Origin: Actinobacteria bacterium UBA7398 | GTDB taxonomy: Bacteria > Actinomycetota > Actinomycetes > Nanopelagicales > Nanopelagicaceae | Length of the DNA: 26,415 nucleotides | Assembly (NCBI GenBank): GCA_002470135.1 | Contig: DKNC01000034.1 | Span: 10,409-36,823 of the forward strand | Direction of reading: 5' to 3' | In this document: positions 7,752 to 16,015 of the stretch, one piece after another | Position numbering within the stretch: position 1 is the stretch's first letter | Layout: each line of letters starts with the position of its first letter | Made by a program: the position numbers and the translations under genes | The notes under the pieces: model-generated | Database searches by the model: none | Told to the model about the DNA's origin: nothing | The model's input: the letters and a program-made list of their open reading frames with translations, nothing else

Positions 7752-9149
7752 ATGACCACTCGTACCGTTGCGCTCGTAACTTTAGGCTGCGCCAGAAATG
7801 ATGTGGATTCCGAAGAGCTTGCTGGCAGATTAGCTGCGGATGGCTGGACCTTGGTTGATGATGCCGCAAACGCTGATATCGCATTAGTCAATACTTGTGG
7901 TTTTATTGAAAGTGCAAAAAAGGATTCAATTGATGCGTTAATGCAAGCCCATTCACTTAAGGCTGACGGCAAAGTTAGGGCTGTGGTCGCAGTAGGTTGC
8001 ATGGCGGAACGTTATGGAACTGAGTTGGCTGCAGCGCTTCCCGAAGCGGATGCAATTCTAGGATTCGATGATTATCAAGATATTTCTAAACGACTAAATA
8101 CAATTCTTAGCGGTGGCTCAATTGATGTACACATCCCGCGAGATCGGCGAACTATTCTCCCGATTTCACCGATCAATCGACAAAGCGTTAATGAAGCTAC
8201 TAAATCTAAATTTGGCCAAGGCGCTAGGTTAATTAGAAAACGGTTAGATAACGCGCCAATTGCATCGCTAAAAATCGCTTCTGGTTGCGACCGGCGTTGT
8301 ACATTTTGTGCGATTCCGCAATTTCGCGGTTCATTTGTCTCCAGACCACCTACCGAGATTATCGAAGAAGCTAAATGGTTAGCGGCTAATGGCGTTAGTG
8401 AAATATTTTTAGTCTCAGAAAATACGACTTCCTACGGTAAAGACTTTGGTGATTTGAAGTTGATGGAAGCAATGTTGCCAGAACTCTCCAAGATTGATGG
8501 AATCGAACGGATCCGACTCTCGTATTTACAACCCGCCGAAATTAGACCGACGCTCTTACAAGCGATGGTGTCGACGGAAAAAGTGCTGCCTTACTTTGAC
8601 ATCTCATTTCAACACGCAAGCGGAGCTTTGCTACGAAGAATGCGGCGCTTTGGCGACTCCGAAAAGTTCTTACTTTTATTGTCGCAAATCCGTGCCCTCT
8701 CACCAGCAGCCGGAATTCGATCTAACTTTATCGTTGGGTTCCCCGGCGAAACCGAAGCCGAGTACGAGGAACTCAAGAGTTTTATAATCGAATCTAGATT
8801 GGATGCGATCGGAATATTCGGATATTCCGATGAAGATGGCACCGAAGCGCTAACGTTGGAAAATAAAGTTGATCAAGATCTAATTAATGAACGGGTTTCC
8901 GAATTGGCAACGCTTACCGAAGCGTTAACCTATGAACGTGCGGAAGCTCGGATAGGCGAGCGGGTGCGCGTATTGATAGAAGATGAAGCGGCACAAGAGG
9001 GACGAGCCGAACACCAGGGTCCGGAGGTAGATACTTCGACCTTCATTACATCTCCAGGGCGTCCTACCGCTGGTTATAAAGTTGGCGATTATGTTGATGC
9101 AGTCGTTACTGAAACTGCAGGTGCAGATTTGGTAGCGCAACCACTATGA
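7752..9149 (+). CDS. rimO: Ribosomal protein uS12 methylthiotransferase RimO
   Basis: Radical-SAM enzyme that adds a methylthio group to an aspartate of ribosomal protein S12. The N-terminal UPF0004 domain has cysteines C13, C49 and C83 for one iron-sulfur cluster. The radical-SAM motif GCDRRCTFC supplies C179, C183 and C186. A TRAM domain occupies roughly the last 65 residues. The sequence begins VALVTLGCARNDVDSE, which separates it from MiaB (TLGCQMNVHDSE), the paralogue at 19226. The 465-residue length is normal. The last codons overlap pgsA as ATGA, so rimO-pgsA-cinA is probably one operon. Confidence 0.95.
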   Translation: MTTRTVALVTLGCARNDVDSEELAGRLAADGWTLVDDAANADIALVNTCGFIESAKKDSIDALMQAHSLKADGKVRAVVAVGCMAERYGTELAAALPEADAILGFDDYQDISKRLNTILSGGSIDVHIPRDRRTILPISPINRQSVNEATKSKFGQGARLIRKRLDNAPIASLKIASGCDRRCTFCAIPQFRGSFVSRPPTEIIEEAKWLAANGVSEIFLVSENTTSYGKDFGDLKLMEAMLPELSKIDGIERIRLSYLQPAEIRPTLLQAMVSTEKVLPYFDISFQHASGALLRRMRRFGDSEKFLLLLSQIRALSPAAGIRSNFIVGFPGETEAEYEELKSFIIESRLDAIGIFGYSDEDGTEALTLENKVDQDLINERVSELATLTEALTYERAEARIGERVRVLIEDEAAQEGRAEHQGPEVDTSTFITSPGRPTAGYKVGDYVDAVVTETAGADLVAQPL

Positions 9150-9679
9150 GAAATTTCAACTTACCAAATTTACTAACCATAATTAGAATTTTAGCGTTGC
9201 CATTTTGCGTTTATGCACTCTTTAAAAATGGTGGCGATGACTCAACTTGGCGAATTATTGCTTGGACGCTTTTTTTCATCGTTGGGATGACCGATACTCT
9301 TGATGGGAAACTAGCTCGAAGTCGTAATCAAGTAACACCACTTGGAACTTTTCTAGATCCAATTGCAGATAAAGCAGTGATTGGTACCGCGCTCATTGGA
9401 CTTTCAATTCTTGGTGATATGCCCTGGTGGATTACGATTTTCATACTAAGTAGAGAATTATTAGTTACATTACTCCGGCTAGTTGTAATTAAGCGTGGCG
9501 TGATTCCAGCAAGTCGTGGTGGCAAAATTAAAACGCTGACGCAGAATTTCTCAGTCGGCTTTTACATTTTGCCGTTACCTTCATTTCTATTTTTGCCACG
9601 CGACATTTTTTTAGGAGTAGCTTTGATTTTGACTCTTGTGACCGGGATTGACTACCTAAGAAAAGCGATCTCAAAGTAA
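9146..9679 (+). CDS. pgsA: CDP-diacylglycerol-glycerol-3-phosphate 3-phosphatidyltransferase
   Basis: Membrane enzyme making phosphatidylglycerol phosphate from CDP-diacylglycerol and glycerol 3-phosphate. The CDP-alcohol phosphotransferase signature D-x2-DG-x2-AR-x8-G-x3-D-x3-D is complete (D50, D53, G54, A57, R58, G67, D71, D75). The rest of the 177 residues is membrane-spanning. Some actinobacterial homologues at this locus make phosphatidylinositol phosphate or cardiolipin instead, so the acceptor alcohol is inferred. It overlaps rimO by four bases and cinA by one base (TAATG). Confidence 0.9.
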   Translation: MRNFNLPNLLTIIRILALPFCVYALFKNGGDDSTWRIIAWTLFFIVGMTDTLDGKLARSRNQVTPLGTFLDPIADKAVIGTALIGLSILGDMPWWITIFILSRELLVTLLRLVVIKRGVIPASRGGKIKTLTQNFSVGFYILPLPSFLFLPRDIFLGVALILTLVTGIDYLRKAISK

Positions 9680-10182
9680 TGAATAGCCCAATCCAAAAAT
9701 TATCTGAAACTATAGTTAAAACACTAACCCTCCGTGGGGAAACGATTTCTACTGCCGAATCTATTACCGGGGGGCTAATTGGCGGAGCAATTACGGGGGT
9801 TCCAGGATCTTCAGAAGTTTTCTTAGGTGGGGTAATTTCCTATTCAAATCAAATGAAAAAAGATGAACTTGGGATTACTGCTGCTGATATTAAAAAAGTT
9901 GGCGTTGTCTCAGAGGCGATTGCAGTTGCGATGGCGCTCGCAATCCAGAAGCGCACTAAAAGTACTTGGGCAATTTCAAGTACCGGTGTTGCTGGCCCAG
10001 GAGCTGCTGATGGCGTGCCGGCAGGAACGGTTTGGATTGCAATCGCTGGACCGAAAATCGCCCAAGGAATTGAATTATCAATCGCTGGAAAGCGGGAAAT
10101 TGTGCGGTTCGGCGCGGTAGAAAGCGCGCTTGGCGCATTTGAGCGTATTCTTAGCTCGACTAACTTGGCCAAGAAAAAGTAA
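9679..10182 (+). CDS. cinA: CinA C-terminal domain protein (nicotinamide-nucleotide amidase, PncC type)
   Basis: A 167-residue single-domain CinA C-terminal protein; the N-terminal MoCF domain of full-length CinA is absent. It contains TAESITGGLIGGAITGVPGSS near residues 25-45 and SSTGVAGPGAADGVPAGTVW near 99-120, the usual PncC motifs. PncC deamidates nicotinamide mononucleotide to nicotinate mononucleotide in pyridine nucleotide salvage. It begins at an ATG whose first base is the last base of the pgsA stop, so translation is probably coupled. It lies directly before clgR, as in many actinobacteria. Confidence 0.92.
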   Translation: MNSPIQKLSETIVKTLTLRGETISTAESITGGLIGGAITGVPGSSEVFLGGVISYSNQMKKDELGITAADIKKVGVVSEAIAVAMALAIQKRTKSTWAISSTGVAGPGAADGVPAGTVWIAIAGPKIAQGIELSIAGKREIVRFGAVESALGAFERILSSTNLAKKK

Positions 10183-10190
10183 CGAGTGAA

Positions 10191-10195
10191 AGGAG
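10191..10195 (+). promoter_or_regulatory. Ribosome binding site deciding the clgR start
   Basis: AGGAG with 5-base spacing to the ATG at 10201. It lies inside the longer reading frame that would begin at GTG 10186, so the ATG is the better start. Confidence 0.65.
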
Positions 10196-10200
10196 CGGTT

Positions 10201-10497
10201 ATGGAATTAATGCGAACCCATATCGGTCAATCACTTCGTGCTGCTCGGGTAGAACAAGGTCGAACCCTTCGGGCTGTCGCATCAGATGCTCGAGTTTCGC
10301 TCGGTTATTTATCTGAAGTTGAACGTGGTCAAAAAGAAGCATCATCAGAGTTATTAAATGCAATCTGTACCGCCCTCAACCTCTCACTTTCCTCAGTACT
10401 TACGGACGTCATCGAATTGGTGAAACGTCACGAGACCCCAGTACTTACCGTCGTTCCAACATCTGAAGCTGAACTTTCAGATGTCAACGCAGCGTAA
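10201..10497 (+). CDS. clgR: ClgR-like Xre-family transcriptional regulator
   Basis: A 98-residue cytoplasmic DNA-binding protein with one HTH_3 domain at about residues 8-62. The run RTLRAVASDARVSLGYLSEVE followed by RGQKEASSELLNAICTAL is close to ClgR of Mycobacterium and Corynebacterium. There ClgR activates Clp protease and other proteostasis genes, and in corynebacteria recX. The ATG at 10201 is chosen because of AGGAG at 10191-10195. It follows cinA by 18 bases, the conserved actinobacterial position. The pspA-type gene that follows clgR in mycobacteria is absent, and a TetR gene sits there instead. Targets are inferred from the family. Confidence 0.88.
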   Translation: MELMRTHIGQSLRAARVEQGRTLRAVASDARVSLGYLSEVERGQKEASSELLNAICTALNLSLSSVLTDVIELVKRHETPVLTVVPTSEAELSDVNAA

Positions 10498-10505
10498 GTA
10501 CAATT

Positions 10506-11042
10506 GTGGCAGAACCAATATTTCGCGCTACCTATCAACACCAGAGCGGCATACATAGACGTACTCGAAGTGCAATCTTGGAAGCAGCACAATCTTTAGT
10601 TAATGATTTTGGATTACATCATACAAACATGATTGAAATTGCAGATCGTGCCCAAGTTTCTAGGGCATCTTTATATAACCATTTTCGAGATAAGAACGAA
10701 GTTTTTATTGCGCTTCTAGAATCAGAAGTTGATCGAATTGCCGCGCTCGCCAAAGTTTCTGGCTCCCGTGCCGAATCTCTCTATTTCATTTCAAGAGAAA
10801 TATCTACACATGGAGCGCTCCGCTCTGCTCTCGAACACGATCCAGCTGCAATCGCAATAGCGCTCTCTTCTCGAGAACATGATTTATGGGTTCGAATTTA
10901 TAGACACCTTGCCGAGATTTTTGCATCTGATGCTATCGGCGTTGGCATGATTGTGCGCTGGTTACTTGGCCAAGTTACTGCGCCGCTTTCCCAAGAACAT
11001 TCAAAGTTGCAAGCTGATCGATTAATTCGCGCTCTCTCTTAA
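10506..11042 (+). CDS. TetR-family transcriptional regulator
   Basis: A 178-residue one-component regulator. The N-terminal TetR HTH (about residues 20-68) reads RSAILEAAQSLVNDFGL, then IADRAQVSRASLYNHFRDK, with the family's typical Y-x-H-F turn. The C-terminal helical ligand domain is not assignable to a ligand. It begins with GTG at 10506, 8 bases after clgR, and has no obvious Shine-Dalgarno sequence. It is probably cotranscribed with clgR. It is the nearest regulator to the hydroxyproline genes, but it is separated from them by the DUF3046 gene and nothing seen links it to them. Confidence 0.88.
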   Translation: MAEPIFRATYQHQSGIHRRTRSAILEAAQSLVNDFGLHHTNMIEIADRAQVSRASLYNHFRDKNEVFIALLESEVDRIAALAKVSGSRAESLYFISREISTHGALRSALEHDPAAIAIALSSREHDLWVRIYRHLAEIFASDAIGVGMIVRWLLGQVTAPLSQEHSKLQADRLIRALS

Positions 11043-11057
11043 GCAAGCTACTTTTAA

Positions 11058-11255
11058 ATGCGTAATACGGAATTGCGGCGTCGTATGGCGGAGTTTCTCG
11101 GTGACGAATGGGCTCCTTCTTACGCAAAAGATATTGTGCACGCAGAATTAGGTGGTCATACCGTTGAGGAAGCATTAGCAATTGGGACTGAACCTGGTGA
11201 TATTTGGCGAGCAATCTGTCGCCATAATCCAGATGTGCCAAAGCACCTGATTTAA
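11058..11255 (+). CDS. DUF3046 family protein
   Basis: A small 65-residue soluble protein of unknown function. The pattern RRRMAEFLGDEWAPSYAKD, then HAELGGHTVEEALAIG and IWRAICRHNPDVPKHL, matches the DUF3046 family. In actinobacteria that family is typically encoded just upstream of recA (for example near Rv2738c). Here about 6.4 kb of hydroxyproline catabolic genes and promoter sequence separate it from recA. The start is the ATG at 11058, 15 bases after the TetR gene. No function should be assigned. Confidence 0.85.
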   Translation: MRNTELRRRMAEFLGDEWAPSYAKDIVHAELGGHTVEEALAIGTEPGDIWRAICRHNPDVPKHLI

Positions 11256-11264
11256 CCTATTAGG
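11256..11264. promoter_or_regulatory. Palindrome before the semialdehyde dehydrogenase gene (candidate operator)
   Basis: CCTATTAGG is a perfect 4+1+4 palindrome starting right after the DUF3046 stop. It is framed by a direct repeat GATTTAAC (11249-11256 and 11264-11271). It overlaps TAGGAT (11261-11266), a possible -10 element for the dehydrogenase gene. It is a reasonable place for an inducer-responsive regulator but is short enough to be chance. Confidence 0.3.
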
Positions 11265-11291
11265 ATTTAACTAATCGAAAGGCGCTCTTAA

Positions 11292-12680
11292 ATGCAAGAT
11301 TTGAATTCTGTTATGGCCAAGGCCGTCACGGCGCGCGAAAGTTTTCGCAAGTGGGATGCCTTCCAAATAATTGCGCTCCTAGAAGCAATTGCTCACAAAT
11401 TAGATGGCGCAGCATCAGAATTAATTCCACTTGCAGGAAGCGAAACAAATTTAACAGAAGTGCGTTTGACTGGCGAAGTTGGTCGAATGTCGGGACAGTG
11501 GCGCCACATGGCTGCAGTATTAAAAAAAGGTGATTACTTAGGAACGGTAATTGATAGCGCAGACCCAACGTTGCAACCACCTCGACCTGAACTTCGCAAA
11601 ACCACCGTACCACTTGGAATTGTCGGCATTTTTGGTGCCAGTAATTTTCCATTCGCTTTTGGGGTAGGTGGTTGCGATACTGCTGCTGCAATTGCTGCGG
11701 GCTGTCCGGTAATTATTAAAGCTCATCCTGGCCACATAGAAACATCTAGAAAAGTTTTTGCATTAATGCAAGCCGCAGCTAAATCTCTTTCAGCCCCTGA
11801 AGGTTTATTTAATCTGGTTGAGGATTTTGAAGCTGGTGTGGAATTTGTGAAGCATAAAGATGTTAGCGCCGTTGCTTTTACTGGCTCGACTCCGGGAGGC
11901 CGAGCGCTATTTGATATTGCCCAATCAAGAAAAGATCCGATTCCTTTTTATGGCGAATTGGGAGGTCTTAATCCAATTTTTGTTACCGAAGAAGCTTCCG
12001 CCAAAAATGCGACAACCATTGCGCAAGGATTTTTAGATTCAGTAAATTTAGGAGCGGGGCAATTTTGCACTAAACCTGGTTATCTAATCTTGGTAAACGG
12101 CGATTTAGTTCGCAATGAGATCGTAAATCTTGTACCAAATGTTGCAACCCATGCGATGCTAAATGAAAAAATTCGAGCAGCGCACGATCTAAATCGAAGC
12201 GCTTATGCTGGCTTGCCATTTGTTAAATTATTGGCGCAAGGAGTTGCCACTAGTGATGCAATCGAACCTATTACTATTTTTGAAATCTCCGGAGCAGATT
12301 TATTGGCAAACCAAGAAGTTACTTTAAAAGAAGTATTTGGCCCAACTGCAGTAGTAGTTAATTGTCAGAGCAACGATGAGGCGCTTGCAATTGCAAACGC
12401 ATTCCACGGCACGCTAGCTTCTGGAATCCATGGCGAGGCTAGTGACAAAATTATTTCACTCGGATTGCTTGATATTTTAGTTCGAATTAGTGGTCGAGTA
12501 ATTTGGAATAGCTGGCCAACCGGAGTTGCAGTTACTTGGGCGATGCATCACGGCGGACCATATCCTGCAAGTACAAACTCACTTTTCACATCAGTTGGCG
12601 CCGATAGTATAAAAAGATTCCGTAGGCCAGTTGTATTTCAAAATATGCCAACTGAGTTGTTGCCTACCGAACTGAAATAA
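11292..12680 (+). CDS. Alpha-ketoglutaric semialdehyde dehydrogenase (aldehyde dehydrogenase family)
   Basis: Oxidises 2,5-dioxopentanoate to 2-oxoglutarate with NAD(P)+, the last step of hydroxyproline catabolism. It has the aldehyde dehydrogenase fold over 462 residues. The oxyanion asparagine is N118 (GASNFPFAF), the general base E222 (GELGGLNP) and the nucleophile C259 (GAGQFCTKPG). The ending RPVVFQNMPTELLP is typical of the KGSADH subgroup (type III, LhpG-like). The ATG at 11292 follows a modest GAAAGG (11276-11281). It converges on the epimerase gene, with only three bases between the stops. The same enzyme can serve pentose or glucarate degradation, but the neighbours point to hydroxyproline. 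Confidence 0.88.
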   Translation: MQDLNSVMAKAVTARESFRKWDAFQIIALLEAIAHKLDGAASELIPLAGSETNLTEVRLTGEVGRMSGQWRHMAAVLKKGDYLGTVIDSADPTLQPPRPELRKTTVPLGIVGIFGASNFPFAFGVGGCDTAAAIAAGCPVIIKAHPGHIETSRKVFALMQAAAKSLSAPEGLFNLVEDFEAGVEFVKHKDVSAVAFTGSTPGGRALFDIAQSRKDPIPFYGELGGLNPIFVTEEASAKNATTIAQGFLDSVNLGAGQFCTKPGYLILVNGDLVRNEIVNLVPNVATHAMLNEKIRAAHDLNRSAYAGLPFVKLLAQGVATSDAIEPITIFEISGADLLANQEVTLKEVFGPTAVVVNCQSNDEALAIANAFHGTLASGIHGEASDKIISLGLLDILVRISGRVIWNSWPTGVAVTWAMHHGGPYPASTNSLFTSVGADSIKRFRRPVVFQNMPTELLPTELK

Positions 12681-12683
12681 AAC

Positions 12684-13688
12684 TTAAACTAGAAAACCTG
12701 CTGGGAATGGATCACTTGGATCTAACGTCCAAGTAGCTTCGCCCATAACCCAGGCGCGACCAGTAATAGTTGGCACAATTGCGGGCAAGCCAGCAACAGT
12801 TACATGTTCTTTAACCCGGCCTTCAAATTGCGAACCAATCCAAGATTCATTAATCAATACATCGCCATCTTTAAATTCACCGCGAGCGACCATCTGTGCA
12901 AGTCGCGCGCTGGTACCAGTACCACAAGGGGAGCGATCAAACCACCCAGGGTGAATTGCCATCGCATTCTTCCAATGTAATGAGTTTGCGCCAGGTGCAA
13001 TGAAATCTATGTGGTGACAGATTGCAATATCCGGATTCTCCGGGTGAACTGGGCGATTTTGCTCGTTGATTGCATTTGAAATTGCCAAACCTGCATTTAA
13101 AAATAGTTGGCCATTCTCGCGTTTATATTCAATTCCAATTCGATCAATCGGAATTATTGCGTAGAAATTTCCACCGAAAGCGATGTCATATTTAATTTTT
13201 CCATATCCAGGAACTTCGACAACTTGATCTAATTGATATGAGAACGAAGGAACATTTGTAAGCGTTACTTTTTCAGCTTTGCCATTCTTTACTTGCACAT
13301 CAACAATTACTAATCCGGCAGGAGTATCAAGTCGGACAGTTGTAATGGGTTCGACCACTGGAACCAAACCTTTTTCAACTAATACTGTGGCCACTCCGAT
13401 GGTGCCGTGTCCGCACATTGGCAAGCAACCAGAAACTTCAATGAAGACCACGCCCCAATCCGCATCAGGTCGGGTAGATTTTTGAAGTATGGCACCGCTC
13501 ATTGCAGAATGTCCGCGAGGTTCGTACATTAACCATTGTCGAATTTCATCCATATGCTCCATAAAATAGAGCCGTTTTTCAAACATGGTCGCACCTGGAA
13601 TCTCTTCGATTCCACTTATAACTACCCGAGTTGGCATCCCTTCAGTATGGGATTCCACCGTTGTAACGGTGCGCAAACTCTTTCCCAT
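12684..13688 (-). CDS. 4-hydroxyproline 2-epimerase (proline racemase family)
   Basis: Converts trans-4-hydroxy-L-proline to cis-4-hydroxy-D-proline, the entry step of the pathway. Both catalytic cysteines are present: C92 in MCGHGTIG and C255 in DRSPCGTGTSA. The second cysteine argues for a racemase/epimerase rather than trans-3-hydroxy-L-proline dehydratase, which has threonine there. The MCGHGTIG variant is the one usual for hydroxyproline epimerases, whereas proline racemases more often have asparagine after the histidine. At 334 residues it is full length. It is the last gene of the five-gene minus-strand operon, starting two bases after the deaminase stop. Proline racemase activity remains a minor alternative. 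Confidence 0.87.
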   Translation of the reverse strand: MGKSLRTVTTVESHTEGMPTRVVISGIEEIPGATMFEKRLYFMEHMDEIRQWLMYEPRGHSAMSGAILQKSTRPDADWGVVFIEVSGCLPMCGHGTIGVATVLVEKGLVPVVEPITTVRLDTPAGLVIVDVQVKNGKAEKVTLTNVPSFSYQLDQVVEVPGYGKIKYDIAFGGNFYAIIPIDRIGIEYKRENGQLFLNAGLAISNAINEQNRPVHPENPDIAICHHIDFIAPGANSLHWKNAMAIHPGWFDRSPCGTGTSARLAQMVARGEFKDGDVLINESWIGSQFEGRVKEHVTVAGLPAIVPTITGRAWVMGEATWTLDPSDPFPAGFLV

Positions 13689-13690
13689 AT

Positions 13691-14599
13691 TTACTTACGG
13701 TTTCGGTAAAAAGCTAGCGCTTGTTCAATGTCTTTCTGGCATTGCGCTAAATCAGCAGCTGGCAATGGTAATCGCGGAAGCCGAGTTGGACCACCGTAAC
13801 GACCAACCACATCCATTGCTAATTTAATCGCAGTAATAAACTCTTTGCGACTATCCCAATTAAATAGATTATGCACGGCAGCATAGATTGGACGAGCTTC
13901 CGCATATTTTCCCGCAATGCAAAGATTGTAAAGTTCCACTGATTCTTTAGGAAGCGCATTTGGAAAACCAGCAATCCAACCAACAACGCCACCAGTTGAT
14001 AGCTCTACTAGAACATCATCGGCTCCAACTAAAATTTCAATTCGTGGGGCATGGTGATGGATTTGCCAGACGCGACGGACATCGCCGGAAAATTCTTTAA
14101 TTGCAACTACATTTTCACAACTGTCAGCAATCTTTGCTACAAGTTGTGGAGTTAAATCAACCTTGGTATCAAATGGATTGTTGTAAGCAATAATGGGAAT
14201 ACCAACTTTATTAACTTCTTTATAGTGTGCAATAACTTCGGCTTCATCAGCGCGGTAAGCATTTGGTGGCAACAGCATTACTGATTTGGCACCCATTTCA
14301 GCAGCTTGTTCAGTCCAACGGCGTGATTCTGTTGCGCCATATGCAGCTACACCAGGGATAACTTGGAAACCAGCCGGAGCTGCTTCTAGCGCCACTTTAA
14401 CAATTTGAGTGCGTTCTTCTGCTGACAAGACTTGGTACTCACCAAGTGAACCATTTGGAATAACACCGTCAACGCCATTATCTGCCTGCCACTTAACGTG
14501 CTCGGCATACTTATCAAAATCTATTGATAGATCAGCGCGGAATGGAGTTGCGGTTGCGGTTAATACGCCATGCCAAGGTTTCTTAATTGAATTAGCCAT
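13691..14599 (-). CDS. DapA-family 1-pyrroline-4-hydroxy-2-carboxylate deaminase
   Basis: Proposed to deaminate and dehydrate the pyrroline product of D-hydroxyproline oxidation to 2,5-dioxopentanoate and ammonia (LhpC-type reaction). This is a 302-residue TIM-barrel of the DapA/N-acetylneuraminate lyase family. The Schiff-base lysine is K168 (VAIKEFSGD) and the tyrosine is Y139 (IIAYNNPF). The usual GTTGE is replaced by GSLGE at about 50-54, and the lysine-pathway context is absent. The function is inferred mainly from being flanked by the epimerase and the dehydrogenase subunits. It starts 9 bases after the stop of the upstream FAD gene. Confidence 0.82.
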   Translation of the reverse strand: MANSIKKPWHGVLTATATPFRADLSIDFDKYAEHVKWQADNGVDGVIPNGSLGEYQVLSAEERTQIVKVALEAAPAGFQVIPGVAAYGATESRRWTEQAAEMGAKSVMLLPPNAYRADEAEVIAHYKEVNKVGIPIIAYNNPFDTKVDLTPQLVAKIADSCENVVAIKEFSGDVRRVWQIHHHAPRIEILVGADDVLVELSTGGVVGWIAGFPNALPKESVELYNLCIAGKYAEARPIYAAVHNLFNWDSRKEFITAIKLAMDVVGRYGGPTRLPRLPLPAADLAQCQKDIEQALAFYRNRK

Positions 14600-14608
14600 G
14601 CCCGAACC

Positions 14609-16015
14609 TTATTCGCCGTTAGCTAGAAGTTCAATTGAAATCGGGGTAATGATTGGTCGATTACCGACCGAAATTCGTTCTTTTTCGGAAATATCAGATG
14701 GCGAGATCCCAGACTCATTTGCAACTAAATCCACCACAAATCTGCCACAGATTCGCCCTTGGCACATTCCCATTCCACATCGTGAAAGTAATTTCGCAGT
14801 ACGTGAATCAGTGGCACCAAGCTCAGTTACTGCAAACTTTAATTTTGAATATTTTACTTCTTCGCAACGGCAGATAATAGTTTCATCAGTGAGCCAACTT
14901 TGCCATCCAGATTTCACTGGATAAGAAGAGATTAGCGCTTTCGCAAATTTTTGCTTCTTAGCTCTTGTTTTGTGATGATTATTTGAGATCTCCGCTTTGC
15001 AACCAATATATTTTGCAGCGGCTAATCCGGCAATCACACCTTCAGCAATTGATAGTTCAGAGCCCCCAATACCGGTGATTTCACCGGCGGCAAAGATTCC
15101 CGCGATTGAGCTCTCTTGATTTTCATCGACCAAAACAGCGACGCCTTCATCTTTTGTAACTAATTGTTTTAGCAAAAGTGCACCAGCAAGTGATGTGTCC
15201 GCGGTAAATCCCCATCCGATTGCAGCGACGTCGCATTTAACGCGCTCTATTTTCTTAATTTTAAAGTTACTATCTATTTTTGCAATGCTTACTGATTCTA
15301 ATTCACCATCTTGATTTGCATGGGCTGCAACCACAGCGCGATTAAATTTCGGTCTAACCCCAAACCTATTAAAAATAGCGATGTAATGTGCGGCTTCGCC
15401 TATTTTTGATAAGTTCTGGATAAGTGTAGGAAGAGATTTAAGCCAACGAAGCGGTGAGTTTGCCTCTAACAATTCAATTACTTCGCAACCTACTTGGGCT
15501 AGCCCTGCGGCTACCGGCAAAAGAAACGGTCCACTCCCAGCAACGACAACCCGTTTACCAACCGCAATTCCATTGCCTTTTATAAGTGATTGTGCGCCGC
15601 CCGGTGTCATCACGCCGGGAATATCCCAGCCAGGAAATGGCAGGGTTCGATCGTAAGCGCCGGTAGCCAAAACCAGCGCTTTAGTTGTAATAATTTTTTC
15701 GACACCATTGGTAATCAAGCGCAAAGTAGCTGCACCATCTTCATGGGTAGCGCTCCAAATTTCAGCACCGCTCCAAATTTCAATTTTGGGATGATTAGCA
15801 ACTGCTGAAATTAATAAGAGCCCGGTATCTAAATCTAGATGTAACTCAGATTGCTCCAACCAAGTCTCAGGGAGGTGGCGCCAATATTGACCACCAAGAC
15901 GGGAGCTGCTATCAATTAATAAGACTGATGCGCCAGAAAGCGCGGCATTAAGTGCAGCCGACAAACCAGCAGGTCCGCCACCCACAACCACAACTCTTGC
16001 TGGTTCTGGTTTCAT
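14609..16015 (-). CDS. D-hydroxyproline dehydrogenase, FAD/NAD(P)-fold subunit with BFD-like [2Fe-2S] tail
   Basis: A 468-residue flavoprotein. It has a dinucleotide-binding GGGPAG at residues 12-17 (VVVVGGGPAGLSAAL), an ATG motif near 118-120 and a second nucleotide-binding loop GSG at 160-162. The C-terminus is a BFD-like domain with CxC at about 382-384 and a CGMGMCQGRIC cluster at about 413-423. This is the architecture of HcnB, the opine oxidase A subunit and the large subunit of heteromeric D-hydroxyproline dehydrogenase. The ATG overlaps the stop of the [2Fe-2S] gene by four bases (ATGA), so the two products are made together. The substrate is inferred from the operon. Confidence 0.85.
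   Translation of the reverse strand: MKPEPARVVVVGGGPAGLSAALNAALSGASVLLIDSSSRLGGQYWRHLPETWLEQSELHLDLDTGLLLISAVANHPKIEIWSGAEIWSATHEDGAATLRLITNGVEKIITTKALVLATGAYDRTLPFPGWDIPGVMTPGGAQSLIKGNGIAVGKRVVVAGSGPFLLPVAAGLAQVGCEVIELLEANSPLRWLKSLPTLIQNLSKIGEAAHYIAIFNRFGVRPKFNRAVVAAHANQDGELESVSIAKIDSNFKIKKIERVKCDVAAIGWGFTADTSLAGALLLKQLVTKDEGVAVLVDENQESSIAGIFAAGEITGIGGSELSIAEGVIAGLAAAKYIGCKAEISNNHHKTRAKKQKFAKALISSYPVKSGWQSWLTDETIICRCEEVKYSKLKFAVTELGATDSRTAKLLSRCGMGMCQGRICGRFVVDLVANESGISPSDISEKERISVGNRPIITPISIELLANGE

Noticed and set aside
10506..11042. TetR protein as the dedicated regulator of the hydroxyproline genes
   Set aside because: It is linked to clgR and separated from the island by DUF3046. No shared operator was found.
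11326..11735. Antisense open frames within the semialdehyde dehydrogenase gene
   Set aside because: They are shadows of a strongly conserved coding sequence on the plus strand, with low-complexity translations and no recognisable domain.
12684..13688. trans-3-hydroxy-L-proline dehydratase
   Set aside because: That enzyme has threonine in place of the second catalytic cysteine. Here the second cysteine (C255 in DRSPCGTGT) is present.
14606..14611. TAAGGT 6 bases before the deaminase ATG as another leaderless promoter
   Set aside because: It overlaps the stop codon of the upstream gene inside a tight operon, and AAGG there can act as a ribosome binding site. It is most likely a chance match.
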